This document shows, in pieces, positions 25,342-34,737 of a stretch of 64,000 bases of DNA. Source of the stretch: Streptomyces venezuelae (lineage in GTDB: Bacteria > Actinomycetota > Actinomycetes > Streptomycetales > Streptomycetaceae); NCBI RefSeq assembly GCF_008642275.1, contig NZ_CP029189.1, positions 2,920,001-2,984,000 on the forward strand, given 5' to 3'. The first letter of the stretch is position 1, and the number at the start of each line of letters is the position of its first letter. The notes under the pieces were generated by a model. That model was not told the origin of the DNA. It saw only the letters and a list, made by a program, of their open reading frames with translations, and ran no database searches. The position numbers were made by a program, and so were the translations under genes.

Positions 25342-27072
25342 GTGGATGCGCAAAGCCGTGGGCGGGCGGACGAGATCGACCCCGCAGACCAGTGGGTACT
25401 CAACCCCCGCACCGGCAACTACGAACTGCGACTGGCCGACTCCGCCGCGCAAGCGCGGCCCAAGGTCACCGCACCCCGCAGATCGCCGTCTGCTCCTTCG
25501 GCCCCCGCCACGCCCAAGCCCGGTGTACCGAGGCCGCGGCGCGGCGACGCCCCTCCCGGTGGCCGGCGCGGCGGACGCTCCCGCAAGATCGGCGGCGGCG
25601 GCCGCAAGAAGGCGCTGGCCATCACCGGAGGCACGCTGGCGTTCCTGCTGGTGGGCGGTTCCGTGGCGGCGTACCTCTACTACAACCACCTGAACGGCAA
25701 CCTCAGCGTCACCGACGTGGCGGGCGCGGGGACCGGTGGCTTCAAGAAGGACCAGGCCATCAACATCCTGGTCATCGGCACCGACAAGCGCACCGGCGCG
25801 GGCAACGAGAACTACGGGGACAAGGACAGCGTCGGCCACGCCGACACCACGATCCTGTTCCACGTCTCGAAGGACCGGACCAACGCGACCGCGCTGTCCA
25901 TCCCCCGCGACCTGATCACCAACATCCCGGCCTGCCCGACGAAGCAGCCGGACGGATCGACGAAGACGATCGCACCCTCCAAGGGCACCCGCTTCAACAC
26001 GAGCCTGGGCCAGGAGGGCCGCGACGCGGGCTGCACGATGCGAACGGTCAAGGAACTCACCGGCATCGAGGTCGACCACTTCATGATGGCCGACTTCAAC
26101 GCCGTCAAGACGCTGAGCACGGCGGTCGGCGGAGTACCGGTGTGCCTGGACAAGGCCGTCAACGACGAGGAGGGTTCCCACCTCAAGCTGGACGCGGGCG
26201 AGCACCGGCTGGAGGGCGAACAGGCCCTCGCCTTCGTCCGTACCCGGCACGGCTTCGGCAACAACAGCGACCTCGACCGGATCAAGATCCAGCAGCAGTT
26301 CCTGGGTTCGATGATGCGTGAGATGAAGTCGAAGGAGACGCTGACCAGCCCCAAGAAGTTCCTCTCCCTCGCGGAGGCCGCCACCAAGTCGCTGGGCGTG
26401 GACTCGGGGATCGGGTCCATCGGCAAACTCACCGACCTGGCGGGCGAGTTGAAGGGCATCGACACGAAGAACATCACCTTCACCACCCTGCCGGTGATCG
26501 ACAACCCGGCCGAACCGGTGGGCAAGAAGGCGACCGTCGTCGTCGACCGCGCCCTGGCCGATCCGCTGCTGCAGATGATCCGGGGGGACGTCTCGCTCAC
26601 GGAGGTCGAGAAGAAGGAGCAGGCCGCCAAGGATGCGGCCGACGCGGACGCGAAGGCGAAGCAGGACGCGCTGCTCCAGGGCACCCGCGCGGCCGCCGCG
26701 GACGTACGGGTGAGCATCTACAACGGCGGCGGCCCCAAGGGGGCCGCCTCCACCACCGTGAACTGGCTGCAGAACAGCAAGGGCGTGTCCAAGTCCAGCA
26801 ACGTCGGCAACGCGCCCGAGAAGGTCGGTGCGACGCAGCTGGAGTACGCCCCCAACCAGGCCGACCAGGCCCGGGCGCTGGCGGATCTCATGGGCCTGCC
26901 CGCGACCGCGCTGAAGGTGGGGACGGCGGACGCCCCGGCGAAGACCCCGATGAAGCTGACGCTGGGTCCGGACTTCCAGCAGCCCGGCGCACCGCTGGCG
27001 GCCCCGGTGCCCCAGCAGCTGCCCGAGGACGTGCAGCGGTCACAGGCCGACAAGGCGATCTGCGCCAAGTAG
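25342..27072 (+). CDS. LCP family protein 2 with LytR_C domain
   Basis: A 576-residue LCP protein. Residues ~1-95 are a basic, Pro-rich cytosolic region; one helix (~93-115) follows. The LCP domain (~130-380) has NILVIGTDKRTGAGNENYGD, HADTTILFHVSKD, ALSIPRDLITNIPACP and EGEQALAFVRTRHGFGNN. A linker rich in Lys/Ala leads to a LytR_C domain (~450-540) starting VRVSIYNGGGPKGAAS. The GTG at 25342 has GGAGGA eleven bases upstream. Substrate polymer unknown; the neighbouring mannose and UDP-glucuronate genes suggest a wall glycopolymer. Confidence 0.95.
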   Translation: MDAQSRGRADEIDPADQWVLNPRTGNYELRLADSAAQARPKVTAPRRSPSAPSAPATPKPGVPRPRRGDAPPGGRRGGRSRKIGGGGRKKALAITGGTLAFLLVGGSVAAYLYYNHLNGNLSVTDVAGAGTGGFKKDQAINILVIGTDKRTGAGNENYGDKDSVGHADTTILFHVSKDRTNATALSIPRDLITNIPACPTKQPDGSTKTIAPSKGTRFNTSLGQEGRDAGCTMRTVKELTGIEVDHFMMADFNAVKTLSTAVGGVPVCLDKAVNDEEGSHLKLDAGEHRLEGEQALAFVRTRHGFGNNSDLDRIKIQQQFLGSMMREMKSKETLTSPKKFLSLAEAATKSLGVDSGIGSIGKLTDLAGELKGIDTKNITFTTLPVIDNPAEPVGKKATVVVDRALADPLLQMIRGDVSLTEVEKKEQAAKDAADADAKAKQDALLQGTRAAAADVRVSIYNGGGPKGAASTTVNWLQNSKGVSKSSNVGNAPEKVGATQLEYAPNQADQARALADLMGLPATALKVGTADAPAKTPMKLTLGPDFQQPGAPLAAPVPQQLPEDVQRSQADKAICAK

Positions 27073-27130
27073 CGGGAACCAGCCGGTGGCACCGGCACTC
27101 TTAGACCAAGAAGGATCTTGAGGGGGACGT

Positions 27131-28855
27131 GTGAGGCGCAGCAGCGTGCGGGGGGAGGAGGCGAACGCCCAGACCGCCGGGGAGATATCCGGCGGCGGGG
27201 CGGGCGCGTCCGGCACGGTGCCCCGACAGCGGGGCGGCTCCGGGCCGGTTCGCCGGACCGGCGGCGGCGGTACCCGCAGACAGGGCCGGCGGCGCGTGCT
27301 GCGCTGGACGGCTTCCGTGCTGTCCCTGCTGATACTCGGGACCGCGGCGGCCGGGTACCTGTACTACCGCCACCTGAACGGCAGCATCCAGACGGACGCG
27401 CTGAACCTCGGCGAGACCAAACTGGGCGGTTCCAAGCCCAACGCCTTCGGGCAGACCCCGCTGAACATCCTGCTGATCGGCTCCGACGCGCGTGACGACG
27501 CCGCGAACCAGGCCCTCGGCGGAGCCACGGACACCTTCGACGGGCCGCCGCTGGCGGACGTGCAGATGCTGCTGCACCTGTCGGCGGACCGCAGCAACAT
27601 GTCGGTCGTCTCGATGCCGCGCGACACGATGCTGATGATGCCCAAGTGCACCGAGCCCGGCGGCAAGGTGCACCCCGCCAGCAAGGGCCTCGTACAGACC
27701 AACGAGTCGCTGCAGCGCGGCGGTCCGGGCTGCACGGTCGCCGCCTGGCAGGAGCTGACCAAGATCCCCATCGATCACTTCATGATGATCGACTTCAAGG
27801 GTGTGGTCTCGATGGCGGACGCCATCGGCGGCGTCCCGGTCTGCGTGGAGGAGAACGTCCACTCCCGTACCCGGGACGGCAAGGGCTCCGGCCTGAAGCT
27901 GCCGAAGGGTACGAGCGTCATCCAGGGCGAGCAGGCCCTGCAGTGGCTGCGCACCCGCTACGGTTTCGAGGACGGCACCGACATAGGCCGCACCCACGCC
28001 CAGCACCAGTACATGACGTCGATGTCCCGCGAGTTCCGCAAGAACGCCAAGCTCACCAACCCGGTGAAGCTCAACAGCCTGGCGCAGGCGGCGATCCAGG
28101 CGATGGTCGTGGACACCGGCCTGAACAAGATCGACAAGCTGTACGACCTGTCCATGGAGCTCAAGAAGGTGCCGCCGGGCCGGATCACCATGACCACCAT
28201 GCCCTGGGTCTACAGCACCAAGCCGGGCCTGGACGGCCGGGTCGAGCCCATGGCGAACGAGGCCGAGGCCGTGTTCCGGATGGTCCGCGAGGACATCGCG
28301 CTCGACGGCAAGGGCAACGCGACCCCGGAGGGCGGCGCGTCGCCCTCACCGGGCGTCTCCGCGGCCCCGGGCACCCCGGGCACCCCGAGCACGGCTCCCG
28401 GTACCCCGAGCACCGCCGCGACCACGGCGCCGGCCACGGCTCCCGCGAAGATCGCGGTCTCCGTCCGCAACGCCACGGGCGGCAAGGACGGTGCCGAGAC
28501 CCGGGTCAGGAACCGGGCGAACGACGTGGCCGCGGTGCTGACCGGCAAGGGCTTCACCAAGGCGCTCGCCGATACCCAGACCGGCGCCGAGGACACCACG
28601 GTCGTCCGCTACGCCACGGCCGCCCAGGCGGCGGACGCGGGCGTCGTGGCCACCGCCCTGGGCCTGCCCGCCACCGCGGTGCAGAAGTCCGAGGAGGTCT
28701 CCGGGATCACCCTGTTCGTCGGCAAGGACTGGCGGACCGGCAACGCGCCGACCCCGCCGCCGCCCGCCCCGACCGTGGCGCCGACCTCGGCCCACGCGCT
28801 CAACGGCGACAACGAGGGCGCCTGCATGGCGATCCAGCCGGGCTTCACCTGGTAG
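27131..28855 (+). CDS. LCP family protein 3 with LytR_C domain
   Basis: A 574-residue LCP protein starting at the GTG at 27131, with AAGGA and GAGGGGG stretches upstream. One helix (~60-80), then the LCP domain: NILLIGSDARDDAAN, PLADVQMLLHLSADRSN, VVSMPRDTMLMMPKCT and QGEQALQWLRTRYGFEDG. It differs from its neighbours in having A-D-V-Q-M at the usual (R/T)-D-T position; the Asp is kept. A Thr/Pro/Ala linker built on APGTPS repeats leads to a LytR_C domain (IAVSVRNATGGKDGA). Only 58 bases separate it from LCP 2, so they are probably co-transcribed. Confidence 0.95.
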   Translation: MRRSSVRGEEANAQTAGEISGGGAGASGTVPRQRGGSGPVRRTGGGGTRRQGRRRVLRWTASVLSLLILGTAAAGYLYYRHLNGSIQTDALNLGETKLGGSKPNAFGQTPLNILLIGSDARDDAANQALGGATDTFDGPPLADVQMLLHLSADRSNMSVVSMPRDTMLMMPKCTEPGGKVHPASKGLVQTNESLQRGGPGCTVAAWQELTKIPIDHFMMIDFKGVVSMADAIGGVPVCVEENVHSRTRDGKGSGLKLPKGTSVIQGEQALQWLRTRYGFEDGTDIGRTHAQHQYMTSMSREFRKNAKLTNPVKLNSLAQAAIQAMVVDTGLNKIDKLYDLSMELKKVPPGRITMTTMPWVYSTKPGLDGRVEPMANEAEAVFRMVREDIALDGKGNATPEGGASPSPGVSAAPGTPGTPSTAPGTPSTAATTAPATAPAKIAVSVRNATGGKDGAETRVRNRANDVAAVLTGKGFTKALADTQTGAEDTTVVRYATAAQAADAGVVATALGLPATAVQKSEEVSGITLFVGKDWRTGNAPTPPPPAPTVAPTSAHALNGDNEGACMAIQPGFTW

Positions 28856-28864
28856 CACGCGCAC

Positions 28865-28908
28865 AAGGGCCCGGCCCGGCGGCTTCACGGCTGCCGGGCC
28901 GGGCCCTT
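28865..28908 (+). terminator. Terminator after LCP gene 3
   Basis: A perfect 16-bp stem (28865-28880 with 28893-28908) and a 12-base loop, nine bases after the stop codon. Confidence 0.9.
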
Positions 28909-29131
28909 GCGTGCGTCGCCCCGGGCCCGCGCGCAGTCCCGGGGCACTGCCGGGCGGGGGTATGGTCCTTCGCGTTCGGACAGCGGTGTCGCGTTACCGC
29001 GTACGGGGGAACCGGGTGCGCGCCGCACGACCGGTAAGGACAGCAGCTGATCGTATGGGCCTACTGTTCTGCCGAATCAGCTGATCCGGCCAGTGCCCCG
29101 ACCGGTCTCCCTGCCCGCGGAGGTGTCCACC
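28909..29131 (+). other. Upstream region of LCP gene 4
   Basis: About 220 bases. CAGCTGATC is directly repeated at 29044-29052 and 29078-29086, flanking a TACTGT (29062-29067) that could be a -10. No gene was seen. Confidence 0.35.
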
Positions 29132-30625
29132 GTGCCCCAGCCGCACCGTCCCGCCCGTCCCGACGGGCCGCCCCGGCCGCGGCGCGCCCGACCCGTCGCA
29201 GGCGGCCGCGCCCGGCACCGGGACGGGCGGCCCCGGTGGGGGGTACGGCTCGCGGCCGGGCTGTCGGTGGCGGTGCTCGGCTCCGGGGCCGTCGGGCACG
29301 CCGTGATGACCGGTCTGGACACCGGGATCGAGCGGGTGGACCCGTTCAAGGACATGAAGAACCGCCCGCAGGCCGGACACGGCCTCAACTTCCTGCTGGT
29401 GGGCACCGACGGCCGGGAGAAGATCTCCCCGGAGGAGAAGCGCGAGTACCGCCTGGGCGGCGCGCCCTGCCACTGCACGGACACGATCATGCTCGTGCAC
29501 CTGTCGGCCGACAAGGAGCGGGCCAGCGTGATCAGCCTGCCCCGCGACAGCTACGCCGAGGTGCCCGCACACCGGGACCTCGTCACCGGCAAGGCGCACC
29601 GGGCCCACCCCGTACGGCTGAACGCGGCGTACGCGGAGGGCGGGCCCAACCTGACCGTGCGGACCGTGGAGAACATGACCCGGGTGAAGATCGACCACTA
29701 CCTGGAGGTCGACTTCACCAGCTTCATGAAGACGGTCGACGCAATGGGCGGCGTGGAGATCTGCACGGCCAAGACCATGCGGGACCGCAACACCGGCCTC
29801 GACCTGCTGCCCGGCAGCCACCGCCTCAGCGGCGGACAGGCCCTGCAGTACGTACGCTCGCGCCATGTCGACGGGGCCTCCGACCTCGGCCGGATGCGGC
29901 GCCAGCAGCGGTTCATCGCCGCCCTCATCAAGCAGGCGACCGGGGGCGGGGTGCTGCTGAACCCGGTGAAGTTCAAGGAGGTCAGCTCCACCCTCCTCGG
30001 CTCCGTCCGGGCCGACAAGGACTTCGGCTCGGAGCAGATGCTGGCCCTCGGGCAGGCGATGCGGGACTTCACCCCGTCCTCCTCGGAGTTCGCGTCGGTG
30101 CCCATCGGCAGCCCCTCCTTCCCCGTCAAGGGCATCGGTTCCACCGTGAAGTGGGACGAACCGAAGGCGGCCAAGCTGTTCGAGGCGCTGCGCGAGGACC
30201 GGCCACTGGCCCCCGCCCGGCCCGGGAAGGCCGACGGCGGCCCGCCCGCGGCCGTGCCCGTGGACGTGCCCCCGCGCCAGGTCCGGGTCCAGGTGGAGAA
30301 CGGCACCCGGATCGACGGACTGGGCGGGCGGGTCGACGCCGCACTGCGCGCCACCGGCTTCGACACCACCCGGGCCCCGGGCAACGGCGCCAGCCGCGAA
30401 GTCAAGCGCACGGTGATCACGTACGACCCGCGCTGGGACCGCTCCGCCCGGTCGGTGGCGACCGCGCTGCCGGGCAGCGAGCTGCGGGCGGTGGCGGGCC
30501 AGGGCCGGACGGTGCTGGTGGTCGCGGGCGCGGACTACCGCAAGGTGGTGCCGGTGCGCGCCGAGGACCCCTACCCGGGGACCTTCGGGGTGGTCACCGG
30601 CGATCAGGTGGTCTGCGGGGACTGA
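29132..30625 (+). CDS. LCP family protein 4 with LytR_C domain
   Basis: A ~497-residue LCP protein. A very basic N-terminus (RPRRARPVAGGRARHRDGR) is followed by one helix and the LCP domain, with NFLLVGTDGREKISPEEK, CHCTDTIMLVHLSADKE, VISLPRDSYAEVPAHRD and GGQALQYVRSRHVDGASDLG. An unusual Cys-His-Cys precedes the conserved TDT. The C-terminus has a LytR_C domain (VRVQVENGTRIDGLGG) and ends near a Cys. The GTG at 29132 (VPQPHRPARP) has a near-perfect GGAGGT seven bases upstream, so the start 13 codons earlier is rejected. It follows a strong terminator and so has its own promoter. Confidence 0.94.
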   Translation: MPQPHRPARPDGPPRPRRARPVAGGRARHRDGRPRWGVRLAAGLSVAVLGSGAVGHAVMTGLDTGIERVDPFKDMKNRPQAGHGLNFLLVGTDGREKISPEEKREYRLGGAPCHCTDTIMLVHLSADKERASVISLPRDSYAEVPAHRDLVTGKAHRAHPVRLNAAYAEGGPNLTVRTVENMTRVKIDHYLEVDFTSFMKTVDAMGGVEICTAKTMRDRNTGLDLLPGSHRLSGGQALQYVRSRHVDGASDLGRMRRQQRFIAALIKQATGGGVLLNPVKFKEVSSTLLGSVRADKDFGSEQMLALGQAMRDFTPSSSEFASVPIGSPSFPVKGIGSTVKWDEPKAAKLFEALREDRPLAPARPGKADGGPPAAVPVDVPPRQVRVQVENGTRIDGLGGRVDAALRATGFDTTRAPGNGASREVKRTVITYDPRWDRSARSVATALPGSELRAVAGQGRTVLVVAGADYRKVVPVRAEDPYPGTFGVVTGDQVVCGD

Positions 30626-30646
30626 GGATCCGCAGCGGGCGGCGCG

Positions 30647-31183
30647 TCAGTCGTCGAAGCCCTGGGCCGCCCGCTCCTCGCGCAGCGCCATGATCGCCTG
30701 GCGGCGGGCGAGCCGGTGGGTACGGCGGATCTGGGCCTCCTGGTAACGCCGCTCGTCCTGTTCCGTCTCCGGGAGGACGGGCGGGACCTCGCGGGGCTTG
30801 CCGTCGGCGTCGACCGCGGCGAAGACGAGGTAGGCGGTGCCGACCTGGGTGGCGGGGGTGGACTCGTTCCACCGCTCCGCGAGGACCCGTACGCCGATCT
30901 CCATGGAGGAGCGGCCGGTCCAGTTGCACTGGGCCTTCACGTGGACGAGGTCGCCGACGCGCACGGGTGCGAGGAAGGCCATCTCGTCCATGGAGGCGGT
31001 GACCGCCGGGCCGCCCGAGTGGCGGCCGGCCACGGCGCCGGCCGCGTCGTCCACCAGCTTCATGATCACACCGCCGTGCACCGTTCCGAGGAGGTTGGTG
31101 TCGTTGGCGGTCATGATGTGGCTGAGGGTCGTCCGGGAGGCTGCGGTGGGCTTCCCGGGCAGCTCGCCCGGTATCTGTGTCAT
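30647..31183 (-). CDS. Acyl-CoA thioesterase (hotdog fold)
   Basis: A 178-residue acyl-CoA hydrolase of the YciA/BACH-type hotdog group. It has the catalytic-region pattern TNLLGTVHGGVIMKLVDDAA, in which Asn/Asp and the HGG turn bind the thioester, followed by a second strand set with VKAQCNWTGRSSMEIGVRV. The C-terminal ~35 residues are an Arg/Glu-rich helix. It would hydrolyse acyl-CoA to free acid and CoA. It is inserted on the opposite strand between LCP genes 4 and 5, with a 106-base divergent promoter region toward LCP 5. There is no obvious functional tie to wall assembly. Confidence 0.92.
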   Translation of the reverse strand: MTQIPGELPGKPTAASRTTLSHIMTANDTNLLGTVHGGVIMKLVDDAAGAVAGRHSGGPAVTASMDEMAFLAPVRVGDLVHVKAQCNWTGRSSMEIGVRVLAERWNESTPATQVGTAYLVFAAVDADGKPREVPPVLPETEQDERRYQEAQIRRTHRLARRQAIMALREERAAQGFDD

Positions 31184-31289
31184 ACGGACACCTTAGATGG
31201 CACCCGGAGGCATCAGCTCTGCAACAGCAGCGGAACGGAATGCGGACCGGGCTGTCGGAGCACGCACCCGGGCAGGCATTCTTGGGCGC

Positions 31290-32603
31290 ATGAATGACTG
31301 GCCAGAAGGTCGTGACGACGCGTACGGGCGCGGCAGCGCGCAGCCGCAGCCCGAGGGCGTGCAGCGGATGCGGCACATCCAGCGGCAGCCGCAGCAGCCG
31401 CCCCGGCCCGCGCAGCCCCCGCGCCCGCAGCGCCCGGCGGGCCCGCCGCCCGCGTACGGCGTACCCCCGCAGCAGGCGGGCGGCCACGACACGTACGGCG
31501 GTTACGACAGCGGCTACAACACCGGCCAGGTCTACGGGTCGCCGCAGGGCGGCGGAGCCGGCGGACCGGCGGGCCCCGGTGGGCCGTCCGGTTCCGGCCG
31601 CCCCGGGCGGCCGCCCGGCCCCGCGCCGGACTGGCGCAAGCGGATCAAGGTCGGCTCGATCGTGCTGGTCTCGGCGCTCGTCGTGACGTCCGTCGCCACC
31701 TACTTCTGGGCCGACTCCAAGGTGCGCCGCGAGGTGGACCTCTCCAAGGTCATCGAGCGCCCGAAGGAGGGCGACTGCACGACGTACCTGATCGTGGGCT
31801 CCGACAGCCGCGAGGGGATGACCGCCGAGGAGAAGAAGAAGCTGCACACCGGCTCGGCCGAGGGCAAGCGGACCGACTCGATGATGATCCTGGCGAAGTG
31901 CTCCAGCGGGAACACCATGATCTCGCTGCCGCGCGACTCGGACGTGGAGATCCCCTCCTTCGTCGGCTCGCAGTCCGGCAAGACGTTCCCCGCGCAGGGG
32001 CGGCGGGTCAAGCTCAACGCCGCGTACGCGGAGGACGGCCCCGAGCTGCTGGTGCGGACGGTGGAACACAACACGGGCCTGCGCATCGACCACTACGCGG
32101 AGATCGGCTTCGCCGGCTTCGCGAACATCGTGGACGCGCTGGGCGGTGTGGAGCTGAACATCGAGGAGGGCTTCAAGGACGAGAAGTCGGGCGCCGACTT
32201 CAAGGCCGGCAAGCAGACCCTGAACGGCGAGCAGTCCCTGGCCTTCGTACGGACCCGGTACGCCTTCGCCGAGTCCGACCTGCAGCGGACGAAGAACCAG
32301 CAGAAGTTCCTGTCGGCGCTGGCGAGCCAGGCCGCGACGCCGTCGACGATCCTCAACCCGTTCGCGCTCTACCCGATGCTGGGCGCCGGCCTGGACACCC
32401 TCATCGTGGACAAGGACATGGGCCTGTACGACATGGGCCAGATGTTCTTCGCGATGAAGGGCGTCAACGGCGGTGACGGCGTGTCGATGAACATGCCGAT
32501 CTCCGGCCAGCGCGGCGGCAACCTCGTCTGGGACAAGGCGAAGGTGCAGCAGCTGGTGAAGCAGATCCAGAACGACGAGAAGGTCACCGTCCGAGGGAAC
32601 TGA
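31290..32603 (+). CDS. LCP family protein 5
   Basis: A 437-residue LCP protein. Its long cytosolic N-terminus (~1-110) is rich in Gln, Pro, Gly and Tyr (QRQPQQPPRPAQPPRPQRP and repeated YGGYDSGYN-like units). Then come one helix (~115-137) and the LCP domain: TYLIVGSDSREGMTAEEK, RTDSMMILAKCSSG, MISLPRDSDVEIPSF and NGEQSLAFVRTRYAFAESDL. There is no LytR_C domain. The ATG at 31290 lacks a ribosome site, but CATTCT ends seven bases before it, so a leaderless mRNA is plausible. The Tyr/Gln/Pro-rich tail resembles that of the glycosyltransferase at 12200. Confidence 0.94.
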   Translation: MNDWPEGRDDAYGRGSAQPQPEGVQRMRHIQRQPQQPPRPAQPPRPQRPAGPPPAYGVPPQQAGGHDTYGGYDSGYNTGQVYGSPQGGGAGGPAGPGGPSGSGRPGRPPGPAPDWRKRIKVGSIVLVSALVVTSVATYFWADSKVRREVDLSKVIERPKEGDCTTYLIVGSDSREGMTAEEKKKLHTGSAEGKRTDSMMILAKCSSGNTMISLPRDSDVEIPSFVGSQSGKTFPAQGRRVKLNAAYAEDGPELLVRTVEHNTGLRIDHYAEIGFAGFANIVDALGGVELNIEEGFKDEKSGADFKAGKQTLNGEQSLAFVRTRYAFAESDLQRTKNQQKFLSALASQAATPSTILNPFALYPMLGAGLDTLIVDKDMGLYDMGQMFFAMKGVNGGDGVSMNMPISGQRGGNLVWDKAKVQQLVKQIQNDEKVTVRGN

Positions 32604-32721
32604 CGGCGGTGGGGGGTGCGGCCGGTGGGCCGTGCTCCCCTTTCCGGACCGGCACCAGGGCCGGAACCCGGACCGGGCTCCCGGACCGGGCTCCCGGCCG
32701 GTGTCCGGGCCGTCCCGCGGG
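32604..32721. other. Convergent spacer with short direct repeats
   Basis: The motif GGACCGGGCTCCC occurs twice in tandem near 32670-32695 between two convergent genes. A terminator role is possible; no clear single hairpin dominates. Confidence 0.4.
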
Positions 32722-33804
32722 TCAGGCGTCCGGGGAGAACCGGATGGCGGCGTCGGGCAGCCGCGCCCCGCACCACACGCGGGCGCCGTCGCGCAGTTCG
32801 TTGTCGGCCCCGGCGGCGGCCCCGTCGCCGATGACCACGCCGTCGAGTACGGTCCGCGCGCCGACCGAGGCGCGGGCGCCGATCAGGCTGGCGTTCACCT
32901 GGGCGTCCGGGCCGATGACGGCGTCGTCGAGGACGATGGAGCCCTGGACGACCGCCCCGGCCTCGATCCGGGCGCCCGCGCCGACGACGGTGCCCCCGGA
33001 CAGCTTGGCCCCGGCCGCGACCTGGGCGCCCGGCAGGACCAGGGACTCGCCGCGGCGTCCGGGGACGGCCGGGGAGGAGACCACGCCGCGTACGAGGTCG
33101 GCGGAGGCCTGGATGATCGACTCGGGCTTGCCGAGGTCCATCCAGTAGGTGTTCTCGGTGACTCCGTGCAGCTTGGCCCCGGCGGCGAGCAGGCCGGGGA
33201 AGGTCTCGCGCTCGACGGAGACCGGCCGGCCGGCCGGGATCGAGTCGATCACGCTGCGCCGGAAGACGTAGCAGCCGGCGTTGATCTGGTCGGTGATGAT
33301 CTCCTCGGGGGTCTGGGGCTTCTCGGTGAAGGCCAGCACCCGCCCCTCGGAGTCGGTGGGGACCAGGCCGAAGGCGCGCGGGTCCTCGACCCGGACCAGG
33401 TGCAGGGAGACGTCGGCCTCGGCCGCCTCGTGGGACTCGACCAGCCCGGCGATGTCCAGGCCGGTGAGGATGTCGCCGTTGAAGACGAGGACGGAGGAGT
33501 CCGGGCCGCCGGTCAGGCGGGCTCCGGCGTTGCGGATGGCTCCGCCGGTACCGAGCGGCTCGTCCTCGACCACGTATTCGAGGCTGAGGCCGAAGTCGGA
33601 CCCGTCGCCGAAGTAGGGCTCGAAGACCTCGGCGAGGTAGCAGGTGGCCATCACGATGTGCGTGACACCGGCGGCGGCGGCCCTGGCTATCTGGTGGGCG
33701 AGGAACGGGACACCGGCCGTGGGAACCATCGGCTTGGGCGTGTTCACCGTCACGGGGCGCAGGCGCGTCCCTTGTCCGCCGACCAGCAGGATCGCTTCCG
33801 TCAT
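32722..33804 (-). CDS. Nucleotidyltransferase / mannose-1-phosphate guanylyltransferase-like
   Basis: A 360-residue NDP-sugar synthase. The nucleotide-binding signature is ILLVGGQGTRLRPVT followed by PKPMVP. The metal-binding Asp is in VLVFNGDILTGLD. FTEKPQTPEE and NAGCYVFRRSVID are typical of the family. From ~residue 255 there is a left-handed beta-helix of hexapeptide repeats (AGAKLSGGTVVGAGARIEAG). The layout is that of bacterial GDP-mannose pyrophosphorylases, and manA/manB are nearby, so GTP plus mannose-1-phosphate is the likely reaction; a glucose-1-phosphate enzyme is not excluded. The ATG at 33804 has GGGGAG upstream. Confidence 0.88.
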   Translation of the reverse strand: MTEAILLVGGQGTRLRPVTVNTPKPMVPTAGVPFLAHQIARAAAAGVTHIVMATCYLAEVFEPYFGDGSDFGLSLEYVVEDEPLGTGGAIRNAGARLTGGPDSSVLVFNGDILTGLDIAGLVESHEAAEADVSLHLVRVEDPRAFGLVPTDSEGRVLAFTEKPQTPEEIITDQINAGCYVFRRSVIDSIPAGRPVSVERETFPGLLAAGAKLHGVTENTYWMDLGKPESIIQASADLVRGVVSSPAVPGRRGESLVLPGAQVAAGAKLSGGTVVGAGARIEAGAVVQGSIVLDDAVIGPDAQVNASLIGARASVGARTVLDGVVIGDGAAAGADNELRDGARVWCGARLPDAAIRFSPDA

Positions 33805-33966
33805 TGCGTTCTCCCCAACCGATTCCGGCGTACGAAGGTCCAAATTTAGCCCATCCGGGGGGCGTCCCAAGGCCGGTGCCGGATGGAGGTGACCGGGTGC
33901 GTCCCCCTGGGGGCACCGCACTCGGCATGTCATGAAATGACCGGTGTCGACCGGTTCGTTCGACCG

Positions 33967-34611
33967 TCAGGCGGTGAACGGATTGACGTGGCCCGGCAGT
34001 TGCTGTCCGGGCCGCAGGAAGCGCTGCCTGCCGCTCTCGTCCCGGACCGGGACGAACCCGGCGTCGGTCAGCCGTCGGGCCATCCGCTGCCGGCGGACCG
34101 CACCCAGCCTGAAGGCGCCCCACAGGAACGCCGCGAGCGCCCCGCCGCCGGCCAGCGCGCCGATCGGCATCCCGGCGAGGAGCAGGACGAGCGCCAGGAC
34201 CGCGCAGGAACCGTAGGCGAACGCCAGCTGCCGCTTGTCCGCGGCCTGGGCGAGGACGTCGAGCATGATCCGGTCCTTCAGCAGGGCCACGGCCTCCTGT
34301 GCTTCGGGGAGCGGCTTGACCGTCCCCGGCCGCATGCCCGGCACCGTCCCGCCGTTGCCCGCCTGCGGGTGGGCGGCGATGGTCGCCGCTTCGCGGGCGC
34401 GCGCCCCGGGGTGCGGGTCCCGGTACATCCGCACCAGGATCTGCATGTCGTTGTGCCCGGTCCGGTGGGCCCGGTCGTACGCGTAGCCGTACTGCTCCGC
34501 GACGTGGGCCAGGGCGGCCACCCGGCCGGCGGCCTGCTCCGGGCCGATCTCGACGACGTCCTGGCGTGCGATCTGCCCGAGCATCGCCGATATCTGGCGT
34601 TCCGTGAACAT
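33967..34611 (-). CDS. Hypothetical membrane protein
   Basis: A 214-residue protein I do not recognise. The first ~125 residues are soluble and helical (MFTERQISAMLGQIARQDVV, later EAQEAVALLKDRIMLDVL). Two adjacent hydrophobic helices (~132-150 and ~154-172) are followed by a basic region with RRQRMARRLTDAGFVPVRDE. This suggests a cytosolic domain anchored by a hairpin. It lies between the guanylyltransferase and the acyl-CoA dehydrogenase on the same strand, with ~120-160 base gaps on each side, so it is probably a single-gene unit. Confidence 0.75.
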   Translation of the reverse strand: MFTERQISAMLGQIARQDVVEIGPEQAAGRVAALAHVAEQYGYAYDRAHRTGHNDMQILVRMYRDPHPGARAREAATIAAHPQAGNGGTVPGMRPGTVKPLPEAQEAVALLKDRIMLDVLAQAADKRQLAFAYGSCAVLALVLLLAGMPIGALAGGGALAAFLWGAFRLGAVRRQRMARRLTDAGFVPVRDESGRQRFLRPGQQLPGHVNPFTA

Positions 34612-34737
34612 GCTTGCTTCCGCCCCACCTGCGCACCTACCGCTGACAGCGGCACAGCCTAGCCCGCCGTCCCGTGCGCGGACGTCCCCCGGCGGGCTGC
34701 CGGGGGACGTCCGCGTCTCCGCAGGTCGGACCGGGGG

